Below, in pieces: positions 10,626-20,034 of a stretch of 64,000 bases of DNA. Made by a program: the position numbers and the translations under genes. The DNA lies in the NCBI RefSeq assembly GCF_017814275.1, contig NZ_JAGIYQ010000012.1:1-64000 (forward strand), read 5' to 3'. Position 1 is the first letter of the stretch. Every line of letters begins with the position of its first letter. Under the pieces are notes generated by a model, which was not told where the DNA came from, made no database searches, and worked only from the letters and a program-made list of their open reading frames with translations. This stretch comes from Gottfriedia endophytica (lineage in GTDB: Bacteria; Bacillota; Bacilli; Bacillales; Bacillaceae_G).

Positions 10626-12185
10626 CTACAACTCTTTTAATTTAATACCACATTCATGAATATTTTTTTGAGAAAACTCTATAAATCTTCTAAATGCTTC
10701 TCTTCCTTTTTGATCACGTTTAAAAACTCCTACATGATCTAATACCTTTGAGAAAACATACCCAACTTCCTTTTGTAAAACTTGTTGGACATTATCATTA
10801 TGTAGGTTTGGATATTTGTTTTTCACATTTACTATCCAATCGATGTGTTTAGCTGTGCGAGGATCTTGCCGTATTTTCTCAAGGCTTTGTTCCGTAACTA
10901 TCCATTTGGCAAGTAGCTCAAGTTCTTCTTTTAAACGCCCAGGGAGAATCGCGAGTCCCATCACCTCAATTAAACCAATATTTTCTTTCTTAATATGGTG
11001 AACTTCCTCATGAGGATGAAAAATACCAAAAGGGTATACTTTATTTGTGCAATTGTTTCGAAGCACTAAATCAAGTTCAAATGCTCCTCCTCGTATACGT
11101 GCTATTGGAGTAATGGTATTATGTGGTTCCTGATCGGTATAGGCATGAATTCCAACTGAGTCATCTGAATAGTCACGCCAGGTTTTTAATATATGAGCAC
11201 CTAAAATTGAAACAGGTCTTTTGTCTATTCCACTCAAGCGGATTGTACTAACTGGCCAATTGACAATCCCTATCTTAACCATCTCAAATCCATTAAACGT
11301 AAATTCTTCTTCTATTTCTGCTTCTGCCATAGGAAAGGAATGATAACCACCTTGAAAATGGTCATGGCTTAAAATTGATCCTCCAACGATTGGTAAGTCA
11401 GCATTTGAACCAATAAAGTAATGTGGAAATTGATCAGTAAAATCCAAAAGGCAATCAATGGTATGTCGAGTTATTTTCATCGGCCTATGATCTTTTGAAA
11501 ACACAATTGCATGCTCTCTGTAATAAGTGTAAGGAGAATACTGAAAGTACCACACTTCCTCATTTAATCTGAGTGGGATTGTTCGTAAGTTTTGTCTTGC
11601 AGGGTAATCAACCCTACCGACATAACCAACATTTTCTTTACATAATAAGCATTCAGGATAGGATAAGTTTTGTTTCTGATAGTTTTTTATTATATCCAAT
11701 GGATCTTTCTCTGGTTTTGATAAATTTATCGTAATTTCCAATTCTCCATATTCCGTTTGAGTAGTCCAATACTCATTTTTTGAAATTCTATCTGTACGAA
11801 TGTAATTTGAATCTTGTGAAAGTTTATAAAAAAAATCGGTTGCAGCTTCCGAATTCTTTGTTTGTACGATTGATTGAAATGTATTGATTACCTCAGAGGG
11901 TCTAGGAACTAATACACCCATAATTTTTGTATCCAATAGATCACGATAAATAATAGAATCTTTCTCTATTCTTCCTGTCTTTACTGACCATTCTAAAATA
12001 CTTTCGAGAATTGCTGATAATGGCCTTTCATTCGTGTTCCGAGGAAGGATGTCTATCCAAAAATCTAACTCTAATACCGATAAAAGTTGGTTTCGAATAT
12101 AATCTTTATCCTCTAAAGTAAATAGATCTTGCTTCAGCCCATAATCTAGTAACTCTTGAATATATGGGAAAACCTGTTGCTCCAT
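10626..12185 (-). CDS. galT: UDP-glucose--hexose-1-phosphate uridylyltransferase
   Basis: Class II GalT of Firmicutes, 519 aa, close to the roughly 510 aa of the family. It swaps UMP between UDP-glucose and galactose-1-phosphate in the Leloir pathway, in the cytoplasm. Recognisable segments include GRVDYPARQNLRTIPL, the GGSILSHDHFQGG active-site region near 270-280, and HPHEEVHHIKKENIGLIEVM. It follows galK by 195 bp. No galE was found, so UDP-galactose epimerisation must be encoded elsewhere. ATG start preceded by AGGAGG. Confidence 0.95.
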   Translation of the reverse strand: MEQQVFPYIQELLDYGLKQDLFTLEDKDYIRNQLLSVLELDFWIDILPRNTNERPLSAILESILEWSVKTGRIEKDSIIYRDLLDTKIMGVLVPRPSEVINTFQSIVQTKNSEAATDFFYKLSQDSNYIRTDRISKNEYWTTQTEYGELEITINLSKPEKDPLDIIKNYQKQNLSYPECLLCKENVGYVGRVDYPARQNLRTIPLRLNEEVWYFQYSPYTYYREHAIVFSKDHRPMKITRHTIDCLLDFTDQFPHYFIGSNADLPIVGGSILSHDHFQGGYHSFPMAEAEIEEEFTFNGFEMVKIGIVNWPVSTIRLSGIDKRPVSILGAHILKTWRDYSDDSVGIHAYTDQEPHNTITPIARIRGGAFELDLVLRNNCTNKVYPFGIFHPHEEVHHIKKENIGLIEVMGLAILPGRLKEELELLAKWIVTEQSLEKIRQDPRTAKHIDWIVNVKNKYPNLHNDNVQQVLQKEVGYVFSKVLDHVGVFKRDQKGREAFRRFIEFSQKNIHECGIKLKEL

Positions 12186-12380
12186 TTTTATTCCACCTCC
12201 TAAGGAACCGGATTTATAAGTGGGAAACTATAAATTTTTTTTGCTTCGGTTAAACACACACTTGATATTCTCGAGAATCCTCTCCACTTCTGCGTAGATT
12301 TATTAAACCTTATTAATCGTCCCTTGGTTATAGTAGTAGTACTAAAAACTAATAAAAGAATCTTAGAACCTTTCTCCCTA

Positions 12381-13544
12381 TTATTCTGTTATTTTCCTTG
12401 CACCATCTCCCACTTCAACTACATAAAAGCTTGCATTTCTACCAGTTTTCTCATTGTATATTTTTCCGACATTTTTCTGGAAAGACTCGATCAAACTTTT
12501 AGCAATTAAGTTAACTGTACACCCTCCGAAACCAGCACCGGTCATTCTAGCTCCAATTGCCCCTTCATGCCAGGCAGCCTCAACTAACACATCTAATTCT
12601 TTTATTGACACTTCATAATCGTCTCTCAGAGAGATGTGAGATTCATTCATTAATTTTCCAAATCCGTGAATGTCCCCATTATTCAGCAGTTCAACGGCAA
12701 TTTTTGTTCGCTCATTTTCGTATACAGCATGTTTAGCACGCTTTCGAGAAATATCATCTTTTATTACATGTTTAAACAGTTCGAAATCATTTATAGAGAT
12801 GTTCCCCAATGATTGTGCAGGAAATACTTGATTTAATGCCTTCAACGCTTTTTCACATTGTTGACGTCTTTCATTGTATTTTGAGTCTGCTAATCCTCTA
12901 TTTTTATTTGTATTTGCAATAACGAGTGCTACATTTTCGAGATTTAAAGGACTGTATGTAAAATCTAAAGTTTGGCAGTTTAATAGAATCGCATGATTTT
13001 TTTTCCCCATGCCGATCGAAAATTGATCCATGATGCCGCAATTAACGCCCACAAATTTATTCTCAGCCCACTGACTTAATTCAATCATTTTTATCATTTT
13101 TAGTTTAAGCTGAAAAATATCATTTAGCATGACTGAAGTTACAAGTTCAATCGATGCGGAAGAGGAAAGCCCAGCGTTGTTAGGAATGTTACCTAAGTAT
13201 ACGACGTCGAACCCTTGATCAATCTGAATATCATGTTGTCCAAAAGCATAAATAACTCCCTTAGGATAGTTTGCCCAATCATGATTTTTTTCAAATTTTA
13301 ATTGATCTACTTCAAACTCTATAATTCCTAAGTTTGGGAAGTTTTTTGAATACATTCTGATTTTCTTATCGAATCGTTTTCTTGCAACAGCATATGTTCC
13401 AATACTTAGTGCACAAGGAAAAACAAAGCCACCATTATAATCTGTATGCTCTCCAATTAAGTTAACTCTACCTGGAGCAAAAAAAGTATGAACCTCTCCA
13501 TATTCACCAAATAGATCGTAAAATAAATTAACGACTTGTAACAT
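12381..13544 (-). CDS. galK: Galactokinase
   Basis: GHMP kinase of 387 aa that phosphorylates galactose at C1. The N-terminal galactokinase signature is at 25-43 (GRVNLIGEHTDYNGG), the ATP-binding loop GLSSSASIE at 125-133 and the C-terminal motif TGAGFGGCTVNL near 350. It is the first gene of the lac/gal run. A promoter lies at 13598-13626, with a 26-bp operator-like motif at 13563-13588 just downstream, shared with the divergent ROK/M24 promoter region, so repression by that ROK protein is likely. Confidence 0.95.
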   Translation of the reverse strand: MLQVVNLFYDLFGEYGEVHTFFAPGRVNLIGEHTDYNGGFVFPCALSIGTYAVARKRFDKKIRMYSKNFPNLGIIEFEVDQLKFEKNHDWANYPKGVIYAFGQHDIQIDQGFDVVYLGNIPNNAGLSSSASIELVTSVMLNDIFQLKLKMIKMIELSQWAENKFVGVNCGIMDQFSIGMGKKNHAILLNCQTLDFTYSPLNLENVALVIANTNKNRGLADSKYNERRQQCEKALKALNQVFPAQSLGNISINDFELFKHVIKDDISRKRAKHAVYENERTKIAVELLNNGDIHGFGKLMNESHISLRDDYEVSIKELDVLVEAAWHEGAIGARMTGAGFGGCTVNLIAKSLIESFQKNVGKIYNEKTGRNASFYVVEVGDGARKITE

Positions 13545-13562
13545 CGTAATTCCTCTTTCTCA

Positions 13563-13588
13563 CTTAGTTAATTAAATTACTTTATAAA
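13563..13588 (-). promoter_or_regulatory. Putative ROK-repressor operator at galK
   Basis: Imperfect inverted repeat (minus strand begins TTTATAAAGTAA and ends TTTAATTAACTAAG). It matches the motif at 14997-15022 at 20 of 26 positions and resembles XylR-type TTAGTTT operators. It lies about 10 bp downstream of the galK -10 box, a typical repressor position. Confidence 0.6.
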
Positions 13589-13597
13589 CTTAAATTA

Positions 13598-13626
13598 AAA
13601 ATACTGTCTTTTCTGAAAATTGTCAA
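13598..13626 (-). promoter_or_regulatory. Predicted sigma-A promoter of galK operon
   Basis: On the minus strand TTGACA (13626-13621) is followed after 17 bp by TATTTT (13603-13598). The -35 box is perfect and the -10 box matches 4 of 6. The start of galK is 54 bp below the -10 box. Confidence 0.6.
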
Positions 13627-13666
13627 CAATTCTTTTTTACTTAAAATATGTTTATTTTTTTATTTA

Positions 13667-13878
13667 GGCAGTTTTCTTATACATTGTTGCTATTTCAGTA
13701 TGTGTAAATTTATTTCCACTCCGGGAGGCTCGCTTTCTTAGGGGCGTGAGCTGAGCCTCCTCGTCGCATCCGCTCAGCCTTCACGCATCTCCCACAGAAG
13801 CTCTTCACCCTTCCGTTCCAATCAACCTCTGTTTTTTAAATTACAAATCCTAAAAACAACAATCTAAAAAAAAGAACC
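13667..13878 (+). repeat. Interspersed repeat family A, copy A2
   Basis: About 210 bp fitting between the galK promoter and the 3' end of the M24-like gene. It has the family core GGGGCGTGAGCTGAGCCTCC, left arm GTTTTCTTATACATTGTTGC and right arm AAAACAACAATC. It has lost part of the centre after CTCGTCGCATCCGCTC compared with A4 and A6. Confidence 0.85.
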
Positions 13879-13883
13879 TTAAT

Positions 13884-14966
13884 TTAACGGATTAATATAT
13901 CAGGTCGTAAATAACTTTTATTGTCATATTTGACCTCTATATATTCCCAATCATTTGTTGTCGTTAAAAACTCTATCCGATTTTGATGAACAAGAATTGT
14001 ATCTTCAGATTTGATTCCTGGCAAAGATGGATTCCAAGCGAATGCCTGATTTACAGTTACCTTATGATTTGTAAAAGGAGAAGCTAGGTATTCTCTTGTT
14101 GAATATCCCGTTAAGCCACCTTGATGGAGTTTTTTCCAATCATCGGGAAATCCTACTTTTTTGTACGCATCAATTCCAACGTTAATGATGTCGCCAACTT
14201 TGTTACCCGGAATTGTATTTGCGTTCATTGCAACATCAATATTCGCTAGCTTTTCTTTATTTAAAATTAATTCTGTTGACAGTTTTCCGAAATGAACAAA
14301 TCTTGTCGCATTCGCAACTAGCCCTCCTCTTTCTGCACAGACAACCATCATCAAGTATTGACCTAGTCTTTTATTCGTTGGAAGAGGATGACGATATTTA
14401 AATATACGCTCATCTGAAGCAACTAATGCTACATGAATGACAAGATCATGATTGATTGCACTTTCAAATAATTTTGCACAAATCTGGAGTTCTGTCATTC
14501 CTGGTTTTATTACCTTACCTGTTTGTTCAAGAATATTTGCTGTACTTTGGCAAATTTCTCGATATCGACTTATCTCAATCTCACTTAAACATGAACGTAT
14601 AAACGAAATATCTTGGTCTACTACTTTCCAATTCGAAAAAATAGTGTCACTTACAATGTTCTGCCCAGCTGTTAATTCAAAGATTATCCTGTCAGTTGAT
14701 TCATACCATTCAGTAGTTAATACATGAAAATCGAAGTTTAGATTCTTACATTCTTCATCTGAAATTCTGCGTTCTTCCATAATGTTTGTAATCAAGAAAT
14801 TATCGTTTTTTAAGATTAGCCAATCAGATACTCCATTTGAATCAGATAAGACAATATGATTTTTCCTTCCCTCTGTTAGCCATGAGAAATTATTTCGTTT
14901 CCGTAGAAGGATGCCGTCGTAACCAGACTGATTCAAAAATAACTTTAGCTTTTGAATAGGATTCAT
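13884..14966 (-). CDS. M24 family (Xaa-Pro peptidase-like) protein lacking metal ligands
   Basis: Pita-bread-fold protein of 360 aa with a creatinase-like N-terminal domain (1-130) and an M24-like catalytic domain (130-345). The five metal ligands of active M24 peptidases are mostly absent. The two aspartates are replaced around V209 and N219 (context ERGGLVANATR), the GHG histidine is L285, and the first glutamate is N312 (WNPSLPG). Only the last, E321 in KSEDT, remains. It is therefore probably not a dinuclear peptidase and may bind or modify a small molecule. It is transcribed divergently from the ROK repressor, from a shared region containing the same operator motif as galK, so it likely belongs to the galactoside regulon. 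Confidence 0.75.
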   Translation of the reverse strand: MNPIQKLKLFLNQSGYDGILLRKRNNFSWLTEGRKNHIVLSDSNGVSDWLILKNDNFLITNIMEERRISDEECKNLNFDFHVLTTEWYESTDRIIFELTAGQNIVSDTIFSNWKVVDQDISFIRSCLSEIEISRYREICQSTANILEQTGKVIKPGMTELQICAKLFESAINHDLVIHVALVASDERIFKYRHPLPTNKRLGQYLMMVVCAERGGLVANATRFVHFGKLSTELILNKEKLANIDVAMNANTIPGNKVGDIINVGIDAYKKVGFPDDWKKLHQGGLTGYSTREYLASPFTNHKVTVNQAFAWNPSLPGIKSEDTILVHQNRIEFLTTTNDWEYIEVKYDNKSYLRPDILIR

Positions 14967-14996
14967 ACTATTATCCTTTCTATTTTCTATTCACAC

Positions 14997-15022
14997 TTTA
15001 TTAATTAACTTTACTAACTATG
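14997..15022. promoter_or_regulatory. Putative ROK operator between M24-like gene and repressor
   Basis: Motif beginning TTTATTAATTAA and ending CTTTACTAACTATG, 20 of 26 identical to the site at galK. It sits just upstream of the -10 TATAAT (15024-15029) of the plus-strand ROK gene and downstream of a minus-strand TTGAAA / TATAAC promoter for the M24-like gene. One repressor could therefore shut both promoters. Confidence 0.55.
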
Positions 15023-15106
15023 TTATAATAAATTGAATGTTTATTTCAACAATTCTTACAAATAAGGTAAAATATAGTTAAATAGTTTAATTGGAGGTAG
15101 TAGCTT

Positions 15107-16312
15107 TTGCAAAAAGGTAGTTTTCAATGGATGAAATCAATAAATAAAACTATGATATTAAATAAAATTCGAGTGTGTGGCTCGATATCGCGTGCCCAAA
15201 TTGCTAAGGATACAAAACTCACCCCTCCTACTGTTAGCAGTATCGTAAAAGAGTTAATAGAAGAAGGCATTGTAATCGAAAGCCAACAAGGACAATCAAA
15301 CGGTGGACGTAAGCCAACTATGCTGGTTTTAAATGAACAAGGATTTTATGTGCTTGGTTTGGATGTTGGACCTGTAAAAATACGGACAGTCATTTGTAAT
15401 ATAAATGGAGAAGTATTATCTAATCATATTCGAAATTTACCTTCTCGTATCACAAACGACATTCTACTTGACCTTTTAAAAGAAGAAATTCATTTTATGT
15501 TAAATCGTTTCCCGGATTCACATAGACAGTTAATTGGTATCGGTATAGGAATGCATGGTGTTGTTGATGTCAAACAAGGAAATTGTTTATTTGCGCCAAA
15601 CTTACAACTTCGAAATATTCCAATCCAAGAAGAATTAGAAAATCACTTTCAGGTGACAGTAAAAGTCGAAAATGATGCCCGTGTAATGGCACTTGGTGAA
15701 ACTTGGTTCGTAAATGAACATAAAAAGAATGGTACCATTGTTACGCTCAACATTGGACAAGGTATTGGTGCTGGAATTGTTGTTGAAGGTAGACTCATTC
15801 ATGGTGAACATAATCTTGCTGGAGAAATTGGTCACATGTCAATTGATTTAAGCGGTCATAAATGTTCTTGTGGAAATTTTGGCTGTTTACAAACTTTTGC
15901 ATCTGGGTCCGCTATTAAGGAAAGAGCATTAAAGGAACTTTCAATGGGAAAAGATAGTTTACTTCTCGATATTGTAAAGAGTGACCTAACTAAAATTGAA
16001 GCTAAAACTGTTTATGAAGCTGCTTGTAAATCTGATCAATTAAGCATTGATCTTTTGCATAATACCGGAATCTATTTAGGAATTGGTATTACGAACTTAA
16101 TTCATTTATTAAACCCTACCAAAATTATTTTAGCTGGTGGCGTCACAAATGCAGGAGACTTTATTTTAAAAGGAATAAGGGACACAGTTGCAGGACGTGC
16201 CTTGACACAAGATGCAAAGTCAACTGAAATTGTTATCTCTAAACTTGGAGAGTTTTCTGCTGCTATTGGAAGTGCTGTTCTAGTCTTGGAAGACTTATTT
16301 TCAGTTTCATAA
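15107..16312 (+). CDS. ROK family transcriptional repressor (XylR/NagC type)
   Basis: Sugar-responsive repressor of 401 aa. A winged helix-turn-helix (about 10-65; ISRAQIAKDTKLTPPTVSSIV) is followed by a ROK sugar-kinase fold. The phosphate loop GLDVGPVKIRTVI is near 84, and the zinc site CSCGNFGC is near 255; Q replaces the usual final E of the CxCGxxGCxE motif. The start is TTG, 9 nt after GGAGG. It is divergent from the M24-like gene and shares an operator-like motif with galK, so it is the likely regulator of the lactose/galactose operon. The inducer is unknown. Confidence 0.9.
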   Translation: MQKGSFQWMKSINKTMILNKIRVCGSISRAQIAKDTKLTPPTVSSIVKELIEEGIVIESQQGQSNGGRKPTMLVLNEQGFYVLGLDVGPVKIRTVICNINGEVLSNHIRNLPSRITNDILLDLLKEEIHFMLNRFPDSHRQLIGIGIGMHGVVDVKQGNCLFAPNLQLRNIPIQEELENHFQVTVKVENDARVMALGETWFVNEHKKNGTIVTLNIGQGIGAGIVVEGRLIHGEHNLAGEIGHMSIDLSGHKCSCGNFGCLQTFASGSAIKERALKELSMGKDSLLLDIVKSDLTKIEAKTVYEAACKSDQLSIDLLHNTGIYLGIGITNLIHLLNPTKIILAGGVTNAGDFILKGIRDTVAGRALTQDAKSTEIVISKLGEFSAAIGSAVLVLEDLFSVS

Positions 16313-16346
16313 TAAAAGAGTTAGATCCGATTAACCCTTCTTATTA

Positions 16347-16394
16347 AAAACTAGGCAATCTACAAAATTTCACCTTTGTTTATTGCCCAGTTTT
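16347..16394. terminator. Bidirectional terminator between ROK gene and GH63-like gene
   Basis: AAAACTAGGCAAT pairs with ATTGCCCAGTTTT with one bulge; A and T runs flank both sides. It serves the two convergent genes. Confidence 0.75.
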
Positions 16395-16454
16395 ACATTA
16401 GAGTTGAACTTACGATTTATTTGTGATTTACTTCTTCCCTTTCCAAATTAAATC

Positions 16455-18173
16455 TTAATTTAAAATATGCTCTTCTACTAATTCATTAGCAAGGATAAGG
16501 AATACACTTGATGTCCATGTAAAAGCAGGATCACGAAGCCCCTCTCCTGTTAAAGCGTTGAAGTTTTCAGCCATACCTGCTTGGTTTGCCATTTTACAAT
16601 ATTTTTCTGCGGTTTTTCTTGCAAGTTTGAATTCACCAATTGCCTTTAGCCCATCAATTAGCAACATTGTAGAAGGTGCCCAAATCGGTCCACGCCAATA
16701 ACCATCATGGCGATAAAATGGACTATCCACACTTTCTGTTGCAAAACCATGTTCTGTTTCGAATTGATTGTCATGGAGCAAACGATTTATTAAGACGTTT
16801 CTTTGTGATTGAGATAATCGTTCTCCTAAAATTAACGGAATATACAAAATCAAGCTTTGAGATGAAATTGGTTGATGAGATCCAGATAGGCAGGCTTTAA
16901 ATCCTTCTTCTGTCCAAAAATGTTCCATCATCTTGTTAAAGGTTTCATCTGCTCTGTATTTCCAGTCTTTAGCTTCTCTTACTCTACCAATCATTTGAGC
17001 AATCTTCGCTAGTACATCCATTTGAATAATTAAAAAAGCTGCCAAATCTGGTGTCTCAACAGGTACACCCGTTGAAAATACCGTGCTATTATCCCACCCA
17101 CTATCGTTTCCATGATTATATTGTGGTATCCCATCATTATCATCATCTCTAAATCGGAACCACCAGTTTGTCCATTTTGCCAATGGATTATAAATCTCCC
17201 TTAATTTTTCACTTGTAATAAAATCAGTTCGTTCCATCATCCATTTTACTGTCCATCCGTGAATCGGAGGCTTACAACAATTCCACAATGCAAACTGATC
17301 ATTTAAAAAATCCGGTAATGCCCCGCTTTCATCCTGTGAGTCAAAAAAGATACAAAACTGGTCCCAAGCCAATTCTGGCTGTAATTTAGTCAAAGCCATT
17401 GCATTAAAACAATGGTCCCAACTCCATATATTTGTCATCCAATTTTTAGACATATACATTGCCGGACGGGATAACAGTCCTTCTCCTTTTACGATAGAAG
17501 ACCATGTTATATATGCCGCTGTTTCTCTACCGTTTTGAAACGATTCTGGAACCATTAACGTTTTGTTTTTCCAGTTATCAAATTCATCTTTTACTTTTTT
17601 TACACATTCTAAAAAGCTATTTTCAAGGCTTGGATCTTTTTCATAAGTAATATGATAATCTGTAATGGCTGTTTCAAAAGATTCGTTTGAGTTTTTTGGC
17701 CGGCAAATGATGTGAATGAATTTACTTTTATCTACTTCAAAAGGGGCATTAACTTCAACACTCCCCTCAATTGGGATCATACGAAATCTACGCTTTTCTT
17801 TAAAACTATTAATCTCCCATGTTTTGTCAGGACAAGCTAATGCATAATCATAAGTTCCAGTAAGTGCAGTTAATTGAAGATTAAGTCCGTTCCCTTTCAT
17901 TCTGATTGTTCTGTCCGAGCTAAAGCAGCACTCCAATACTCCCTCTTTTGCGACAAGTCTTAGAAAGTAAGGTGTAAATTCAACGTCATAATCTTGCGGA
18001 ACTAACTCATCATTCACTAAATTAATTTTAAAAATAGCACCACTTTTTTCGTCTCCACCACGAATGGTTCGAACAAATAATGCTTTACGTTCATAGTCCC
18101 CAAAATATATTGGAGATATTACGAAATAAGATCCATTTCGACTAAAAGGGATCTTCATATTTTCAATTTTCAA
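16455..18173 (-). CDS. Glycoside hydrolase, GH63/MGH1-like (alpha/alpha)6 barrel
   Basis: Cytoplasmic glycosidase of 572 aa with no signal peptide. The first 200 residues form a beta-rich domain and the rest an (alpha/alpha)6 toroid. Motifs typical of GH63 and related glucosidases are WSWDHCFNAMAL near 265, NDSGWDNS near 365 (candidate catalytic Asp), GYWRGPIWAPS near 500 and FNALTGEGLRDPAFTW near 540. The TTG start follows GAGGAGGAG closely; an ATG six codons later is the alternative. It is the last gene of an ABC-transporter operon, so it probably splits the imported oligosaccharide, perhaps an alpha-glucoside or alpha-mannoside. Exact linkage unknown. Confidence 0.8.
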   Translation of the reverse strand: MKIENMKIPFSRNGSYFVISPIYFGDYERKALFVRTIRGGDEKSGAIFKINLVNDELVPQDYDVEFTPYFLRLVAKEGVLECCFSSDRTIRMKGNGLNLQLTALTGTYDYALACPDKTWEINSFKEKRRFRMIPIEGSVEVNAPFEVDKSKFIHIICRPKNSNESFETAITDYHITYEKDPSLENSFLECVKKVKDEFDNWKNKTLMVPESFQNGRETAAYITWSSIVKGEGLLSRPAMYMSKNWMTNIWSWDHCFNAMALTKLQPELAWDQFCIFFDSQDESGALPDFLNDQFALWNCCKPPIHGWTVKWMMERTDFITSEKLREIYNPLAKWTNWWFRFRDDDNDGIPQYNHGNDSGWDNSTVFSTGVPVETPDLAAFLIIQMDVLAKIAQMIGRVREAKDWKYRADETFNKMMEHFWTEEGFKACLSGSHQPISSQSLILYIPLILGERLSQSQRNVLINRLLHDNQFETEHGFATESVDSPFYRHDGYWRGPIWAPSTMLLIDGLKAIGEFKLARKTAEKYCKMANQAGMAENFNALTGEGLRDPAFTWTSSVFLILANELVEEHILN

Positions 18174-18223
18174 TAATACTCCTCCTCAAAATTTCAATAT
18201 GAAAGTCCCAAAATATTCATCTT

Positions 18224-19051
18224 TTACTTGAGACCAGTTGAAGATACACCATTTACGATTTTCTTTTGGGCAAAGAAGAATAACAACAGTGGCGGTAAAC
18301 TAATTAAGAATGTAACTGCCATAACACCTACCATATTTACATCATACATTCCTTTAAATTGAGCTAATCCTAATGTTAAAGTATATTTACTTTGATTGTT
18401 TAAGAAGATTAATGGGCCTAGATAATCATTCCAACTAGATAAAAAGTTAAATACTGCAATTAAAGCGATAATTGGCCACATTAAAGGCAAATGGATGCGA
18501 TAATAAATTTGAAAAGCATTTGCCCCATCCATTCTTGCTGCTTCATCTAGCTCTTTTGGAATCGACATGATAAATTGTCTTAATAAAAATATGTAAAATG
18601 CAGATCCGAACCAAGATGGTACAATTAATGACTTTAATGTATTAATCCATCCTAGGAAGTTAAATTCCATATACAAAGGAATCATTGTTACTTCCCAAGG
18701 AATCATCATCGTTGCCAGAAGAATGATAAATAACACATCTCTACCTTTAAATTTAAATCTTGCAAACCCATAAGCGACTAATGTGGATGAGATGATTTGA
18801 CCTATCGTCGTCATGATTGTCACAATTACACTATTCTTTAAAAACGTATTAAATGGCTGCATATTCCATGCTTTTGAAAAGTTTTCAAAATGCCATTTGG
18901 AGGGTAGCCATTTAGGTGGGAAAAAATATAATTCATCTGGTGATTTTACTGAAGTCGTTATCATCCATATGAATGGAGCTAAGAATAATAATGATAAAAA
19001 TATCAATAAAACGTAAATAGATCCATTCCCTAGTTTCCTTTTTAATCTCAT
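18224..19051 (-). CDS. Carbohydrate ABC permease, MalG type (second transporter)
   Basis: CUT1 permease of 275 aa with about six helices. The EAA loop is EAARMDGANAFQIYYRIHLP near 171. It pairs with the MalF-type gene 15 bp upstream and is followed after 50 bp by the GH63-like hydrolase. It is not a close copy of the lacZ-linked permease, so the two systems probably import different sugars. An ATPase is not encoded here. Confidence 0.9.
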   Translation of the reverse strand: MRLKRKLGNGSIYVLLIFLSLLFLAPFIWMITTSVKSPDELYFFPPKWLPSKWHFENFSKAWNMQPFNTFLKNSVIVTIMTTIGQIISSTLVAYGFARFKFKGRDVLFIILLATMMIPWEVTMIPLYMEFNFLGWINTLKSLIVPSWFGSAFYIFLLRQFIMSIPKELDEAARMDGANAFQIYYRIHLPLMWPIIALIAVFNFLSSWNDYLGPLIFLNNQSKYTLTLGLAQFKGMYDVNMVGVMAVTFLISLPPLLLFFFAQKKIVNGVSSTGLK

Positions 19052-19066
19052 CAGTAGCCCCCCATA

Positions 19067-20014
19067 TTAAGCGTTCTCGTTTTTGACTTCATTTTCGTAA
19101 TACACCCAGGCAGATGAGGATTTAAAAACGAGTAAAGTCAAAAATAATACAATTAAAAACATGATCCAAGCATTAGCAGAAGAATACCCCATTTTAAAAT
19201 ACTTAAATGCATTTTCATAAACATACATTGCATAAAAGTATGTAGACTGAAGTGGTCCTCCGCCCGTTAGCACTAACGCTAATGTCAACTGTTGAAACGC
19301 ACTAATAATCGTAGTAATTAAATTAAATAACAGTGTTGGTGTTAAAAGAGGTAATGTAATTTTGAAAAAACTATATATCTTACCAGAACCATCAATTTCA
19401 GCAGCTTCATATAATTCTTGTGGGATATTTTTCAATCCCGCTAAAAAGATGAGCATCATTGTTCCCTGGCCCCATAAACTAGCAATAACCATTGCAATCA
19501 TGGCCCAACCTTGTTTATTCAGCCAATCTGGTCCTTGAATTCCAACTAAAGACAGTAAATAATTCAATATTCCATAATCTCCATTGTAAACCCAAGCCCA
19601 TATCATCGCTAAAGCAACTCCTGATATGACAGAAGGAACATAGAAAAAAGTTCTAAATAATGAACTTCCTTTTAAATTTTTATTTAACAAGATTGCCAAA
19701 AGAAGTGACAAAATGATATTGAGTGGTACAAATAGTAATGCAAATTTTACAGTTACCCATAGTGAATGCCAAAATAACGGATCATCCGTAAACATTGTGA
19801 CATAGTTGTCAAATCCGACAAATTTTCTTTCCCCAACAATCGGCCAATCAAAAAAGCTAATGACAAGTGAATACAATAAAGGTCCTAACGTAAAAAGTAA
19901 AAGTCCAGCAATCCAAGGTGCAATGAAAAAATATGGGGCAAGCTTGCCCCATTGCTTTTTCTTTTTAACTTGAATAGAGGAATTTACTGTTTTATAACTT
20001 ACGCTTGTCTTCAT
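19067..20014 (-). CDS. Carbohydrate ABC permease, MalF type (second transporter)
   Basis: CUT1 permease of 315 aa with a basic N-terminal tail (QVKKKKQWGK), then about six helices (the first is LAPYFFIAPWIAGLLLF). The EAA loop is EAAEIDGSGKIYSFFKITLP. It lies 20 bp after the binding-protein gene. The shape and order binding protein-MalF-MalG-hydrolase are standard for oligosaccharide uptake. Confidence 0.9.
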   Translation of the reverse strand: MKTSVSYKTVNSSIQVKKKKQWGKLAPYFFIAPWIAGLLLFTLGPLLYSLVISFFDWPIVGERKFVGFDNYVTMFTDDPLFWHSLWVTVKFALLFVPLNIILSLLLAILLNKNLKGSSLFRTFFYVPSVISGVALAMIWAWVYNGDYGILNYLLSLVGIQGPDWLNKQGWAMIAMVIASLWGQGTMMLIFLAGLKNIPQELYEAAEIDGSGKIYSFFKITLPLLTPTLLFNLITTIISAFQQLTLALVLTGGGPLQSTYFYAMYVYENAFKYFKMGYSSANAWIMFLIVLFLTLLVFKSSSAWVYYENEVKNENA

Positions 20015-20034
20015 TAAAATCCTCCTAGTGCAGC

